DNA of 64,000 nt, from the NCBI GenBank assembly GCA_963682055.1, contig OY821751.1, positions 10,540,001-10,604,000 of the forward strand, given 5' to 3'. Positions 12,401 through 22,138 of this stretch are shown one piece after another. The translations under genes were made by a program, and so were the position numbers. A model generated the notes under the pieces. It was not told the origin of the DNA, did no database searches, and worked only from the letters and a program-made list of their open reading frames with translations. This DNA is from Primula veris (taxonomy: Eukaryota; Streptophyta; Magnoliopsida; Ericales; Primulaceae). Position 1 is the first letter of the stretch. Each line of letters starts with the position of its first letter.

Positions 12401-12928
12401 ATAATTATTACCATTTAATAGTATTTTTGTTACATAAAATTATTAAAATAAAAATATAGATTCTTTTAAAACGCTTCGGACGATGATTCCTCACTTTTAC
12501 CACCATCCGCTTCCTTGCTCCCACTTCGTGCAACTATGAATAAAACACTAATGTTTAAAGATTTTAATCAAAATACAAAGAATTTTTTTTACTTTTCATC
12601 ATATTGTTTATCAAAATAGGGGTTGCATCCCCTAACAGTCTACACATAGTTACTTAAATGTACCTAAAAGTACCGGGTACGAGCACGTTAGTCTTTCCTA
12701 AGTACCTATGTTTCATAGCTAAAAGCATACATACATATACATGAAGTGTGGGAGAAGAGGGAACAATACACGTGCGTCACGGAGTTCGATGACGAGGTGA
12801 GAGAGAGAGAGTCGGTGACGGAGGGCGCGAGTAGCGGTGGCCACGTGGCCCGGAAACCAGTTGATGGCACCGCCCTTATTCAACCAGCTCATTCCTTTTC
12901 TTGCTCCTTTCTGAGCCATTTTCCCCAC
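6478..12928 (-). CDS. SIN2: Mitochondrial circularly permuted GTPase (SIN2/DAR GTPase 2, MTG1 type)
   Basis: Eight minus-strand exons, 12928-12770, 10979-10875, 10378-10301, 9424-9283, 9191-9121, 8896-8800, 7720-7503 and 6732-6478, give 374 codons, close to the usual family length. Motif order is permuted, as in YlqF/RbgA/MTG1 GTPases: INWFPGH near residue 23, NKKD (G4) at 77-80, GVPNVGKS (G1, P-loop) at 139-146, GPLPGVT (G2 area) near 172, and DTPG (G3) at 196-199. The C-terminal part includes VVGEERIAQYLLAILN. Family members bind the large mitochondrial ribosomal subunit and help its assembly; Arabidopsis SIN2 is needed for ovule integument growth. The start could be the Met at 12928 or the one at 12919. 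Intron 1 contains tandem relics of exon 2, and a duplicate first exon lies at 14234-14395. All splice sites are GT/AG and the frame is open throughout. The symbol rests on family resemblance. Confidence 0.9.
7825..7999. mobile_element. MITE (175 bp) in an intron of the GTPase gene
   Basis: The ends are inverted copies: GAGCAATGCTATTGTCACAG on the left and, read on the other strand, GAGTAATGCTATAATCACAG on the right. Similarity continues through CAGATTGA-TAACAGAT. The element is flanked by a direct duplication ATACTTGCCC at 7815-7824 and 8000-8009. A 9-10 bp duplication fits Mutator-like MITEs. It lies in the intron between the exons at 8896-8800 and 7720-7503, and should be spliced out. Confidence 0.88.
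10885..11850 (-). repeat. Tandem array of exon-2-plus-intron fragments inside intron 1
   Basis: Five diverged units of about 110-250 bp begin near 10885, 11131, 11364, 11535 and 11743. The first holds the true exon 2 (10979-10875). Each other unit carries, on the minus strand, a relic of that exon's acceptor and its first 10-13 codons (about 11215-11187, 11395-11367, 11568-11534 and 11781-11745), followed upstream by shared intron sequence such as GAATTCACATTTCT. The relics keep the ACC/ACT-GGT-CT core that in exon 2 encodes IPVSSAN, but lack the NKKD part. This is repeated internal duplication within the gene. Confidence 0.8.
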
Positions 12929-12944
12929 CTCTCTATAGTCTAAT

Positions 12945-13562
12945 ATACAAAAAAGTCGAAGCCAAACAGCCCTAAAAAACTATGCAAAAGAAAGTTGAAG
13001 CCAAACAGGCCCTAAAAAACTACAAAAAAAATCAGCCCCTAAAAAACTACAAAAAAGGTTGAAGCTAAACAGGACCTTAAAAACTACAAAAAAGTCAGGC
13101 TCTAAAAAACTACAAAAAAAAAAAACCGGGCTCTAAAAAATTACAAAAAATGCCGGGCCCTAAAAATAACAAAAAAAGTCTAAGCAAAATAAACTACAAA
13201 AAAAAAGTAGAAGCCAAACAGGCCCTACAAAACAACAAAAAGTTGGAAGCTACAAAGGCCCTAAAAAATTACAAAAATAGTCGGAGCCAAAAAAAAAAAA
13301 AAAAAAAAAAAATTTAAGCCAAAAAGGTCCTAAAAAACTAAAAAAAAAAGAAGTCGGGCCTTAAAAAACTACAAAAAAAATCAGCCCCTAAAAAACTACA
13401 AAAACAGTGGAAGCTAAACAGGACCTAAAAAACTACAAAAAAAGTCAGGCTCTAAAAAACTACAAAAAAATCCGGGCTCTAAAAAACTACAAAAAAAAGT
13501 CGGGTCCTGAAAAACTACAAAAAAAAGTAGAAGCCAAACAGGCCCTAAAAAACTACAGAATG
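12945..13562. repeat. Minisatellite upstream of GTPase exon 1
   Basis: Many imperfect copies of a unit of about 30-36 bp with the frame CCTAAAAAACTACAAAAAA followed by GTCGGG or GTTGAAGCCAAACAGG. Purine-rich runs, including one of about 20 A, occur inside. It starts directly upstream of the first coding exon, so it sits in the promoter or 5' region of the main transcript, or in an intron if the upstream exon copy is used. Confidence 0.85.
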
Positions 13563-13600
13563 ACGTGTACAGACTTTCACTGATACACACATACATACAT

Positions 13601-14180
13601 GGTAGCGTCTTTATGCAGTCATAAAAATCTTAATCCAGTACGAGCTTCGTAATTTCAAAAAAATACCCCGTTATTCATAAACCAAACTCGTACTTGAGAA
13701 GTACGAGGCTTGACTTTTTTTTATTTTGTTGACTTTTTTCCAATTTTGATGTTCATCTAGGAAACAATTACTTGATAATCAAGAAATATACTCCATAATT
13801 AAAACGAAATCATGTCATGTCCTATCCATCACATATACACTGGACTATATACAATCACAGATAGATACATAAGTAAAGGCAGAGATTAAGGGAGTCAGTG
13901 ATGGCGGAACAAAGGAGGAGGAGAGGTGTAAACGTCGGTGTAAACTAGCTCGTTTAACGTCGATGATGCGGCGATGATGGCGGTTAACGTCGGTGTAAAC
14001 TAGCTCGTTTTCTGCTTGTACCATGACCTTCTCGCCCTCTTCCGTGAACACTAAAACGAGTTTATTTATTGGTCATATCGACATGCCCTCTTCAAAATTG
14101 GTTTGGGTAAACGAGTTTGTTTTTGAAATTACAAAGTTACGACTGGATTAAGATTTCAATGACGGTATAAAGACGCTACC
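13601..14180. mobile_element. Inverted-repeat element between the two exon 1 copies
   Basis: The left end reads GGTAGCGTCTTTAT and the right end, on the other strand, also reads GGTAGCGTCTTTAT. Similarity extends about 60-70 bp (AATCTTAATCCAGT, GTAATTTCAAAAA). Flanks are ACATACAT on the left and AATACAT on the right, an imperfect short duplication. The interior contains a local direct repeat around GATGATGGCGGTTAACGTCG and GTAAACTAGCTCGTTT at 13925-14015. No transposase is seen; the superfamily is uncertain. Confidence 0.65.
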
Positions 14181-14233
14181 TACAATACATGCATAAATAT
14201 GGAGAGAGAGAGAGAGGGAAACAAAAACAATAC

Positions 14234-14395
14234 ACGGGAGTCACGGAGTTGGATAACAAGGTGAGAGAGAGAGAGTCGGTGGCGGATGGAGCGAGTAGCG
14301 GATGAAATTTGTCCAGGAAACCAGTTTATAGCATTCCCATTGTTGTTCAACAACCTCCTCATCATTATCCCTTTTCCTGCTACTCTCTTCGCCAT
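14234..14395 (-). pseudogene. Second copy of GTPase first exon
   Basis: Minus-strand frame of 54 codons starting MAKRVAGKG and ending LVIQLRDSR, followed by the same donor context (CGT then GTATTG) as the first exon at 12928-12770. The two copies match over GNAINWFPG and HRLSLSHLVI and in the sequence downstream of the donor (GAGAGAGAGTCGGTG, GTCACGGAGTT). This copy has Gln where the main copy has the family's His in INWFPGH, and Ser for Ala in RDAR. A Mutator-like element begins only 26 bp upstream of its ATG. It may be an alternative first exon or a dead duplicate; with the promoter moved 4 kb away, I favour dead. Confidence 0.65.
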
Positions 14396-14499
14396 TTTCT
14401 CCTCTCTCTCTCTCTCTCTAGAGTTTTTTGCCAAAATGGTTCAGTTTAATCCCAGAATGGCAGAATGCGCTCTGTTTCTGTAATATTCCCAAAATGGTC

Positions 14500-14812
14500 T
14501 AGTCTCGAAAAACGACCGATCGAAATGATTAAAACGACCGGTCGTTTTTATCATGAACTCTCTGGAACAATTTGGGCCAAAAACGATCGGTCGTTCTGTA
14601 CATTACGATCGGTCGTTTTTCAGACCAAAAACGATCGGTCGTTTTATCCTAGCAATCGGTCGTTTTTGTGTTGTGCTCACTGGAAGAATTTCTACTTAAA
14701 ACGATCGGTCGTGTTATAGTAGCGATCGGTCGTTTTTAAGGTTTGCTCACTGGAATATTTTCGTTCCAAAACGACCGATCGCTACTATAACACGACCGAT
14801 CGTTTTTCTGTT
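14500..14812. repeat. Subterminal palindrome array ACGACCGATCGT, left
   Basis: About ten copies of the 12-mer ACGACCGATCGT or its reverse complement ACGATCGGTCGT, in both orientations, spaced by phrases such as GAACTCTCTGGAA. The motif contains the palindrome CGATCG. Arrays like this near transposon ends are often transposase binding sites; that role is inferred here. Confidence 0.85.
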
Positions 14813-15043
14813 TCACTGTGTTAAAACCTCTTCCAAAACCCTAATTTCATTCATTCCACAAAATATATCCATCCCCTCTCTTCCAAAATCGCCTCCCTCT
14901 TTCCAAATCCATCAAAATTCCCCAATAAAACCTAATTTTCTATAAAAATATCACCCAATTTCTCCTATTATCCGTATAATCGATTATCGATTAATTCCGT
15001 TTCTTACAAACCCTATTTTCTTCAAAACCCATTTTCTTCAACA

Positions 15044-16381
15044 ATGGTTCGTACGAAGAGAGCCTCACTCAATCTCGTTGATGAACATGAGGACGAGGTC
15101 GTGCCTCCACCACCTCGCCGTCCGGCTATTCCTCGTGCCCCACGCACCGGCTCCTCCACCGCTTCTCGCTCGGGCCCCGGTTCCTCTTCCGGCCCTCTTT
15201 CTCCTCTCTATCCACCCGAGATGGGTAAAAGAGGTATATTGACCAACTTCACTCTAGATATGCCTTTATTCCGTAAACGATTTTCCGCTCTAATGATAGA
15301 TTTAAGTTTTTACAAACTCGATACTATCCTCACTCTTAAAGAGCCTTTTTACAAAGAAAATGTCTACGAATTTTATTATAACCTAACTCTCGATAGGGAT
15401 AATGATGGCGCACTCCGCTTGCGTTCATCGTTTAACGGACAACCTTTCGTTTACGGTATAGACCGTCTACGAACCCTCTTACGCCTAGATAGCGACGGTT
15501 TCCATGAGTCTAGTGAGGAACTTTGTGAGATTCTCGAGATCGATCACTTCAATGATCTCAAAGATGAAATTTTTCATCCCCTCCATCAAAATCGATCCAA
15601 CAAAGCCCACGACCTTCTTTTTCGCAATAAATTGGCCTATCACATCCTATCTCACATTGTCCTACCTCACACTTCCAATTTCACGGATGTCACCAACGAG
15701 TATATCTTTCTCCTCGGGTGCATCCATCGCCGAGTCAAACTCGACTTTGCTACCCTCATTTTCCTTAAGATGGACTCGCTCAAAACGAAATCCAAGAATG
15801 GGCTACCCTACGGTGCCTTAATTTCGGCCATCTTGAAAGACCAAAATCTCGTTCCCGGTGGAACATTGTTCAAAAATAAGGACAAACATATTTGGGACAC
15901 TTCCTATCTTTCCCAAATGTCCATAAAATTCCATAATACCGACAAGTCCATAACTTGGTCCGGTAAGCGGGTATCCGGCCCCAACTATGCTCCTCTCACC
16001 CCCGAAGAGGAAGAATACGTCGGCCCTAAGCCAACACCACAAGCCGCTCGTGAGGATTTCTCCTCCGAGTCTCTTCCCCCCACCGATATTCCTACATCCT
16101 CTCGTCTCTCTCGACGACAAGGAAAAGCTCAAGTAGGATCTTCTCACCGTCCTCCGCGCAACGAACAATTCTACGACGATCTCTACATCGACCAATATCA
16201 AAATGCGCGACTTCACCGACGCATGTTTCGTGCCATGAACACATGTCAAGAAGATTTGGACGAAATCGATAGGTTGAGCGCCGAGCAAAGGGCGAAATTC
16301 CACGGCTATTTTCCCGACCTTGCCGGGCCCCATGACAACAACGAAGACGAAGAGGATGATGCGACCTCCCACCGCGACTAG
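15044..16381 (+). CDS. Putative plant transposon protein (PF20167-like), transposon cargo
   Basis: A single uninterrupted ORF of 445 codons starting MVRTKRASLNLVD. The first 60 residues are Pro/Ser/Arg-rich and probably disordered. The middle (about 60-320) resembles the domain annotated as putative plant transposon protein: VYEFYYNLTLD near 107, FVYGIDRLRTLLRLDSDG near 133, and the late motif KNGLPYGALISAILKDQNL near 253. The C-terminus is charged, with DNNEDEEDDATSHRD at the end. The protein is not a recognised transposase, and the family's function is unknown. It is the only gene inside the Mutator-like element at 14421-18488, with a 5' region of about 230 bp after the palindrome array and a downstream tract GTCAAAGGGGGAGAAAT. 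The intact frame suggests recent selection or recent arrival. The family assignment rests on motif memory. Confidence 0.75.
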   Translation: MVRTKRASLNLVDEHEDEVVPPPPRRPAIPRAPRTGSSTASRSGPGSSSGPLSPLYPPEMGKRGILTNFTLDMPLFRKRFSALMIDLSFYKLDTILTLKEPFYKENVYEFYYNLTLDRDNDGALRLRSSFNGQPFVYGIDRLRTLLRLDSDGFHESSEELCEILEIDHFNDLKDEIFHPLHQNRSNKAHDLLFRNKLAYHILSHIVLPHTSNFTDVTNEYIFLLGCIHRRVKLDFATLIFLKMDSLKTKSKNGLPYGALISAILKDQNLVPGGTLFKNKDKHIWDTSYLSQMSIKFHNTDKSITWSGKRVSGPNYAPLTPEEEEYVGPKPTPQAAREDFSSESLPPTDIPTSSRLSRRQGKAQVGSSHRPPRNEQFYDDLYIDQYQNARLHRRMFRAMNTCQEDLDEIDRLSAEQRAKFHGYFPDLAGPHDNNEDEEDDATSHRD

Positions 16382-17590
16382 GCGGATATCATTTTATTCA
16401 TTTTCATGTTTTTTTTTTATGATGTCAAAGGGGGAGAAATACCTCTCTTTTTGTTTCATTGTTTTTCTTTCCCGTTGTACGAACTTCGTTTGTTTTTGAT
16501 GTAATAAGTAGCATGATTATATTATGAATTGTGTTTATGTTGCTTTTAAACATGCTTGTTATAATCTATGACGTTGTGAGAATGTGCTTCATAATATGCG
16601 TTTTTATCTTATGATATTGCATTTAGTGCGCTTAAATTGCTAGTTGATTGGGTTATTCATATGTCTTTCATTTGTGGCGATTGACCTTTTTTTAGGCAAA
16701 ACTATGGCCGATTTTTCGCTTGCATATAGATCTTTCGTTATCCTTTATCGGTTTTGCTTTGTTATACTTCGTTTTAAATCGGATGTTATGACATTTATTT
16801 GGTTCGTTTCAAAGAAATCTTTTATCCAAGTAAAACGTTATCTACACATTTCGGTTATACTTCTTTAAGCAAAACGTTATCTACACATTTTGATGATAAC
16901 AATATTTGTAAAACATGATAAAAGCTCGTTTTGCGTACTAATCATTTATCGAGTGTGTTAAAGGTTCTAAATAATAGAATGCGTAATTACGAAGCCAATG
17001 GTTCAAGCGGAACCTCAATCGGATTTGAAACGCATTAGTTACGAGGTTTCGAAGTTTGTCGAGAAAACCGAAACATTCCCAGAAACACAAAAAACGACGC
17101 GACCTCCCACCGCGACTAGGCGGTTATTTTTTTTATGTTTTTGATGATGTCAAAGGGGGAGAAATACCCTCTTTTATTTTGCGTTGTATTTCCTTTGTTT
17201 TTCATTTTCTTTCGAACTGCGTTGTTTTTGATGTAATAAGTAGCAAACGCTTTGCATTTATGTTATGAATCTTTTTTATGTTGCTATTTATCATTACGTG
17301 TTAAATTGTATGACGTTGTGAGATTGCGTATTTATAATTCTAAAAATGCGATTTTGATGTTATTATAACTTGTGCGCATATATATCTAGTTGATTGGTTT
17401 ATTTGTGTTGTTTTTTCATTTGTGGCGATTGACGGTTTTTAGGCAAAACTATGGCCAATTTTTCGCTTGCATTTGATCGTTCGTTTTCCTTAATCGTTTA
17501 GCTTTGTTTAACTTCGTTTTAAATCGGATGTTCTGACATTTACTTGTTTTAAATCGGATGTTTAGTAAAACGTCACCTACACATCTTGTA
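16360..17590 (+). repeat. Tandem duplication of the ORF's 3' end
   Basis: The stretch from about 16362 to 16890 is repeated from about 17097 to 17590, offset by about 735 bp. Both copies begin GCGACCTCCCACCGCGACTA (the last codons and stop) and contain GATGTCAAAGGGGGAGAAAT and GGCAAAACTATGGCC. The copies are clearly diverged. No separate gene is supported, although part of the last exon is duplicated. Confidence 0.85.
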
Positions 17591-18057
17591 CTAAACATAT
17601 TAATTTACGACATCATTTTATGTGATAATACTAGTGCTATAAATCTTTCGAAAAATCCGATCCAACACTTGTACTAAACATATCTATCAGTTAAATTTTA
17701 GCACAAATGTAAAAATAATGTCATACATCTGATCAATTATGTGAAGAGCTATATACTAGCTGATCATTCAAAATATACTTATTATTCTAACGTAATACAG
17801 TGAGTGTAGCTCTTTAATTTATAGCACATGTATAACATCTCATTTTCTCTTTTTATTTCTTTTTTACTTTCACAATTATCAGTGCATCACTTAAAAAAAA
17901 AAAAAAACGGTCCTTTCCAATTATATATTCGTCCTTTTCTTTTCTATTTACGACATCATTTTTTAAGAGATCATGTTCAAAAAGGGATATGTTTTTATAT
18001 ATGTTTTGCCAAATCAGTGTCGAAAAGTGCAAAAAATTCTTCTTCTGTAAATTGTTT

Positions 18058-18385
18058 ACAGTCGATCGGTCGACTGTGAAAAACGACCGATCGTTTTTCA
18101 ACAGATGACCGATCGTTCTAAAAAACGACCGATCGTTTCAGATCACATTTCTTCCAGAGAGTCCACAAGAACAACGACCGATCGTTTTTCAGAAACGACC
18201 GATCGTTTTAGGTATGATTTCTTCCAGAGAGTTCACAATAAAAACGACCGATCGAATTGTTAAAAACGACCGATCGTTTTTGGTCTGAAAAACGACCGAT
18301 CGAATTGGACATAACGACCGATCGTTTTTGGTACAAATTGTTCCAGAGAGTTCATGATAAAAACGACCGGTCGTTTTTATCATTT
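18058..18385. repeat. Subterminal palindrome array ACGACCGATCGT, right
   Basis: The mirror partner of the array at 14500-14812, with about ten copies of ACGACCGATCGT, mostly in one orientation. They are spaced by TTCCAGAGAGTTCA, the reverse complement of the left-side spacer. Short open frames through this array read a repeated KNDRSF-type peptide and are not genes. Confidence 0.85.
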
Positions 18386-18488
18386 CGATCGGTCATTTTT
18401 CGAAAGTAGACCATTTTGGGAATATTACAGAAAGGTAGCCCATTCTGGGAATTTATGTGAGCCACTGTACCATTTTGGCAAAAAACTC

Positions 18489-18976
18489 CTCTCTCTATAT
18501 ATATATATTTATTTGTATTTACGTTTTTAGGCTGGACTGCAAAAACCTAAATAACATGTTACTGTTTTTAATTTACCGTTTATATGTTTTTGTTTTTATT
18601 TAAAAATAAATAAAAATAAAATGCAAACCGTAAATCCGAATTACGGTTTGTAATTCGATTTTGACATGAAAATAGATATTTTGGAGTCAAAAAATCCAAC
18701 CTCTTATGTTTTACTTTCAAATTGCATATTGTTCTCGACCCCTACTGTACTCTTTACGACTATTAAATTTTCACAATTTATTTTGCAAATTTATAAGATT
18801 TTATATTATATTATATTTAAATTTTAAAACATTTGAACATAATATTGTTTTAGACAAATTTTTTAATATTTAATATTTAATTTCCACTAATTTAGACATT
18901 TATTACAAAATAAGTTGTGTGTGGATTTTCTTTTAAAATAATTATTGGAATGTATTGATATACGTGTTGTAGTAAT
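18489..18976. other. AT-rich intergenic region with one lone CAAACCGTA palindrome
   Basis: No gene is seen. A single hairpin-like pair, CAAACCGTA at 18624-18632 and TACGGTTTG at 18642-18650, matches the arms of the palindromes around the PMD gene 14 kb away, but is not in an array. The part next to the Mutator-like element (18489 onward) should be the displaced upstream sequence of the second GTPase exon 1 copy. Confidence 0.5.
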
Positions 18977-19291
18977 TAGGGATGAGTTCGGGTCGGTTCG
19001 GGTCGGTTATTGACAAAACCGAAAACAAGCATAAATTTTGGTTTGGTTTTTTTCGGTTTTTGGTCTTTTTATTTTTTGGACCGAACCGAACCGGTTTGTT
19101 TCGGTCTTTCGGTTTTTCTTCGAGTTTTTTCGTCTTTTCAGTTATTTTTTGGTTTATTTTTTGGTTTTTTTCGGACCGGTTTTATTGTAAACCGAAACCG
19201 AACCGAAAAAGTTTTAGTTTTTCGGTTTGGGTCTTCTTTTTTTTTTTGTTCGGTTATCGGTTTGGTTTTTCTGGCTTTTCGCACAGTCCTA
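18977..19291. mobile_element. hAT-type MITE, 315 bp
   Basis: The left end is TAGGGATGAG and the right end, on the other strand, TAGGACTGTG. Perfect 8-bp direct duplications GTAGTAAT lie at 18969-18976 and 19292-19299, as expected for hAT. The interior is dominated by GGTTCGGGTCGG and CCGAACCGAA phrases typical of short plant hAT elements. The open frames here read only low-complexity Phe-rich peptide and are rejected as genes. Confidence 0.9.
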
Positions 19292-19299
19292 GTAGTAAT

Positions 19300-21121
19300 T
19301 GTATAATTTTTTTCTAAGTTTTTTAGAATTATTTTTTTTTGGATAAAAGAAATAAGTGGGCATGAAAGAGGGTAGAGAATATGAGGTAAAAGATTTGAAC
19401 TTCATATTTATTCTCTTTTGTCTTGTCTTGGTGTCGTGGTTTACGCACGAACAATGTTTTGAACCGACTGTCAGTCGAGTTGACGTCGGTTATGGAAGTG
19501 TCACCAGGTCAGGTTATAGCCTCTATTCACTCCCCCACAAAATCATGATTGGCAGTTTTCTAATACGCTCTAGCATGTAAACAAAATATAAGTTCAGTTT
19601 TCATAAATATAAACAAATTTTAGGTCATATTACACATATTTGTATTTCATATATTTTATTGAAAAAGTGAATTTTTTTAAAAGTAAGGCAATGATGTCTC
19701 CTTAAATTGCAAAGTTTTCGTAGTTGACTTATATTTTGGAACGGAAGTAGAATCTAACTTGCCAAAAATTGAAATTTTCAAATTTTAATCACATATATAG
19801 CACAAATATTAAAACTATACGATCAAATTCTTAAAAAATTACATTTCAACTATTTAAATACGAGATTTTTATTGGTTAAACTTGCAGATGTATTCGTATA
19901 AGCTCAATAATTTCGGACGGAGTTAGTATTATATAGTTATATTATTACTCAATGTTTTAGATGTGCTAGTCCGGTTTCCGCTGGAAATATATCGTCTAGC
20001 GTCTAATTACATATGATCCTAATTAATTAGGCGACGGGCCTCACTTTTAAGTTTGATTCGAGCCTTCAAAGTCTTGGACGACACTGACCGCTTCCAACAC
20101 AAGCATGTTATGGTTTGTTCTAAATCGACTTTCAAAGCAGTGAACTACATAAGATTAATGGCTTCATGTACCGATGTTGTGGTGAAACTCATCTACGGAA
20201 ACAAAAAATAACAGCCGAAAAAATGGAGCTCCCAGAGGACTAGTTGATGTCGAAGTTTTTTTTATCACTTGTATTTATTTTTTTCTTTTTGGCCTTAGCA
20301 ACCCAAGCACAAATTATAAAAACTACACATAAATGAGATGACTTAGTTGAGATGAATACTAGTACACCTTTTGTCCTGTTAATGTGTCTCGACATTGCCC
20401 CGTTAATTTATGAGCCATTGGATAAGATATAATAGATATGAAGCATAAGATTTAAGTTGATAATAAAAAAAATAAAAAATTCATGTAATTAGTAAATACC
20501 TAAAATACCATACTCATAAAATAGATCCATTTCAACAGAAAATCCTCTCACTATCAAAACGGGTTCCAAATTTAGTACGAAAATATAGATCATCTCTCTC
20601 CATAAATCATCCCATTCAAATTAGAAAAATAAAACCTCCTAAACATTATCATTAAATTTTTCAAATCATTTATATATATTAATATTTTAAAGAAATTTAC
20701 ACACAAATCTAACACACGATTTAAATACGAATAATCTAATCAATCAATTTTCCAGTTAAATCTCTTTTTTTCTCGATGTTAAAGGCAAAATTTTCCGTTT
20801 TCTTTTCATTAATTAATACTATTAGTGAAAACACATGACCAGACCTTTAGTTTTTTACAAAATTAGGTAAACTCTTACTTAGTTATGGAAATACTACACT
20901 CACTACCAATACAAACTTAACATCACTTACCAAATAGAATATGAAAATTAATTAATAGTACGGGATATAACAAGAATCCTTTTCTTTTTGAAAAACAAAT
21001 ACACTAGGGTAAGCCAAGATTTTGATTGAGCGGGCGGCACAAAATAATAAAAATATACTATATATTTAGATATGATAAGCGGATTGCAAATGATATTTTA
21101 CAGTCTTCAACGAGCTTCATT
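19300..21121. other. AT-rich intergenic region
   Basis: About 1.8 kb with no convincing complete gene. The only coding-like piece is a short open stretch at about 20033-20211. Otherwise I see nothing beyond AT-rich sequence. Confidence 0.4.
20033..20211 (+). pseudogene. Unidentified protein-coding-like fragment
   Basis: An open stretch of about 59 codons ending at a TAA, with non-repetitive composition: VLDDTDRFQHKHVMVC, then KAVNYIRLMASCTDVVVKLI. It has no start codon in context and no neighbouring exon that I can find. It could be the last exon, or a captured piece, of a host gene. I do not recognise it. Confidence 0.3.
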
Positions 21122-21413
21122 TACAGATTATACTATATGCCTTAATACTTTAAGATGCAGTAACGTGTGTTTCGGTTACAACTGAAATTTAGAGATTTCA
21201 GTTCTCAGTTGTAACTGAAACTGGATCTTTTATAAGCTTAAAGACACACACAATCAAACGTACTGAATAAGAGTTGAACACAACATGTTTGATAACAGAG
21301 TTCGACCTAGTATATTCTCCGGAATTCTTGCTCATATTAAAATATTGAGAAAGTTTACAATGTGTATATGAGTCTTACAAATCAGCAGCTCCCTAACTGT
21401 TTAAGTCTATACA

Positions 21414-21987
21414 TAGGGATGACAATTTTGTGGGTTTCAACCCGACCCGACCCGTCGCGGGTCGGATAAAAGTGCAATTCTATTCGGGTCGGGTCGGGTT
21501 TAAATGAGTAAAAGTGTAACTTAAAAAGCGAAAGTTAACACTCTCGCACTTCTATCTCTATCATATATATTAAACTATCTCTCATATAATAATAGAGAAC
21601 ATACATTTAAATGGATAAAAGTGCAACTTTTTAGTGCAACTTAAAAAGTGCAAATTAACACCCTCTCCCTTCTCTCTCTCATATAAATTAATTTTTTTTT
21701 TTATAGTTTAAATGGGTAAAAGTGCAAATTAAAAAGTGTAATTTAAGACTCTCTCTCCCCACTCCCTCATATACTGTACATTAAACTCTCTCTTTTATAG
21801 TATTTTTAGATTATATTTCTAAATCAAATAATTTTTTATTCTAGCTAACAAATTTTCTTTGAAATATTTGACATTTATGAGATTTATTTTTTAAAAGAAA
21901 AAAAATATATTGTTAAAAAACGGGTCAAATGGGTAAAAGTGTAACTGTCATCGGGTCAGGTTGAAACCCGTGAAAATACCATCACTA
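21414..21987. mobile_element. hAT element nested in Copia LTR, 574 bp
   Basis: The left end is TAGGGATGACAATTTTGTGG and the right end, on the other strand, TAGTGATGGTATTTTCACGG; both run into GGGTTTCAACC. Flanks are TCTATACA (21406-21413) and CCTATACA (21988-21995), one mismatch in eight. The other LTR has the empty site with a single CCTATACA at 24741-24748. The interior holds the CGACCCGACCCG and GGGTAAAAGTG phrases of short plant hAT elements, and no transposase. Confidence 0.92.
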
Positions 21988-22138
21988 CCTATACAGCTAT
22001 TGCTATTACTTCTCTCAACTATTCAATATATACTCCTGCGACAGTCTATCTTTTTAGCAAATAGCACTGTATTCTTAGAAAAATAAACGATTAATTTTGA
22101 ATACATAATCAAACCACACGGCCTAGTATGCACTTATA

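Larger units (their letters stand above)
14421..18488. mobile_element. Mutator-like element with long TIRs carrying a plant-transposon-protein gene
   Basis: The two ends are long inverted copies that both start GAGTTTTTTGCCAAAATGG. They stay alignable for at least 220 bp, through TTTCTGTAATATTCCCAAAA and TTTTTATCATGAACTCTCTG. The 9-bp direct duplication CTCTCTCTA lies at 14412-14420 and 18489-18497; it is inside a CT microsatellite, so it is weaker evidence than usual. Nine base pairs is the Mutator norm. The interior has no recognisable MuDR-type transposase; its one long gene is at 15044-16381. The element inserted into the CT-rich leader of the second GTPase exon 1 copy. Total length is 4,068 bp. 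Confidence 0.85.

Noticed and set aside
13845..14051. 68-codon minus ORF
   Set aside because: Falls inside the inverted-repeat element and its local duplication; no motif.
14465..14719. Repeated KNDRSF-type peptide ORFs (also at 17853-18383)
   Set aside because: They read through the ACGACCGATCGT palindrome arrays in the transposon ends.
15504..16372. ORFs of 105 and 184 codons overlapping the cargo gene on either strand
   Set aside because: They are shadow frames of the 445-codon ORF; composition and lack of motifs do not support them.
18982..19317. 111-codon Phe-rich ORF
   Set aside because: Low-complexity reading of GGTTCGGGTCGG-type repeat inside a hAT MITE.
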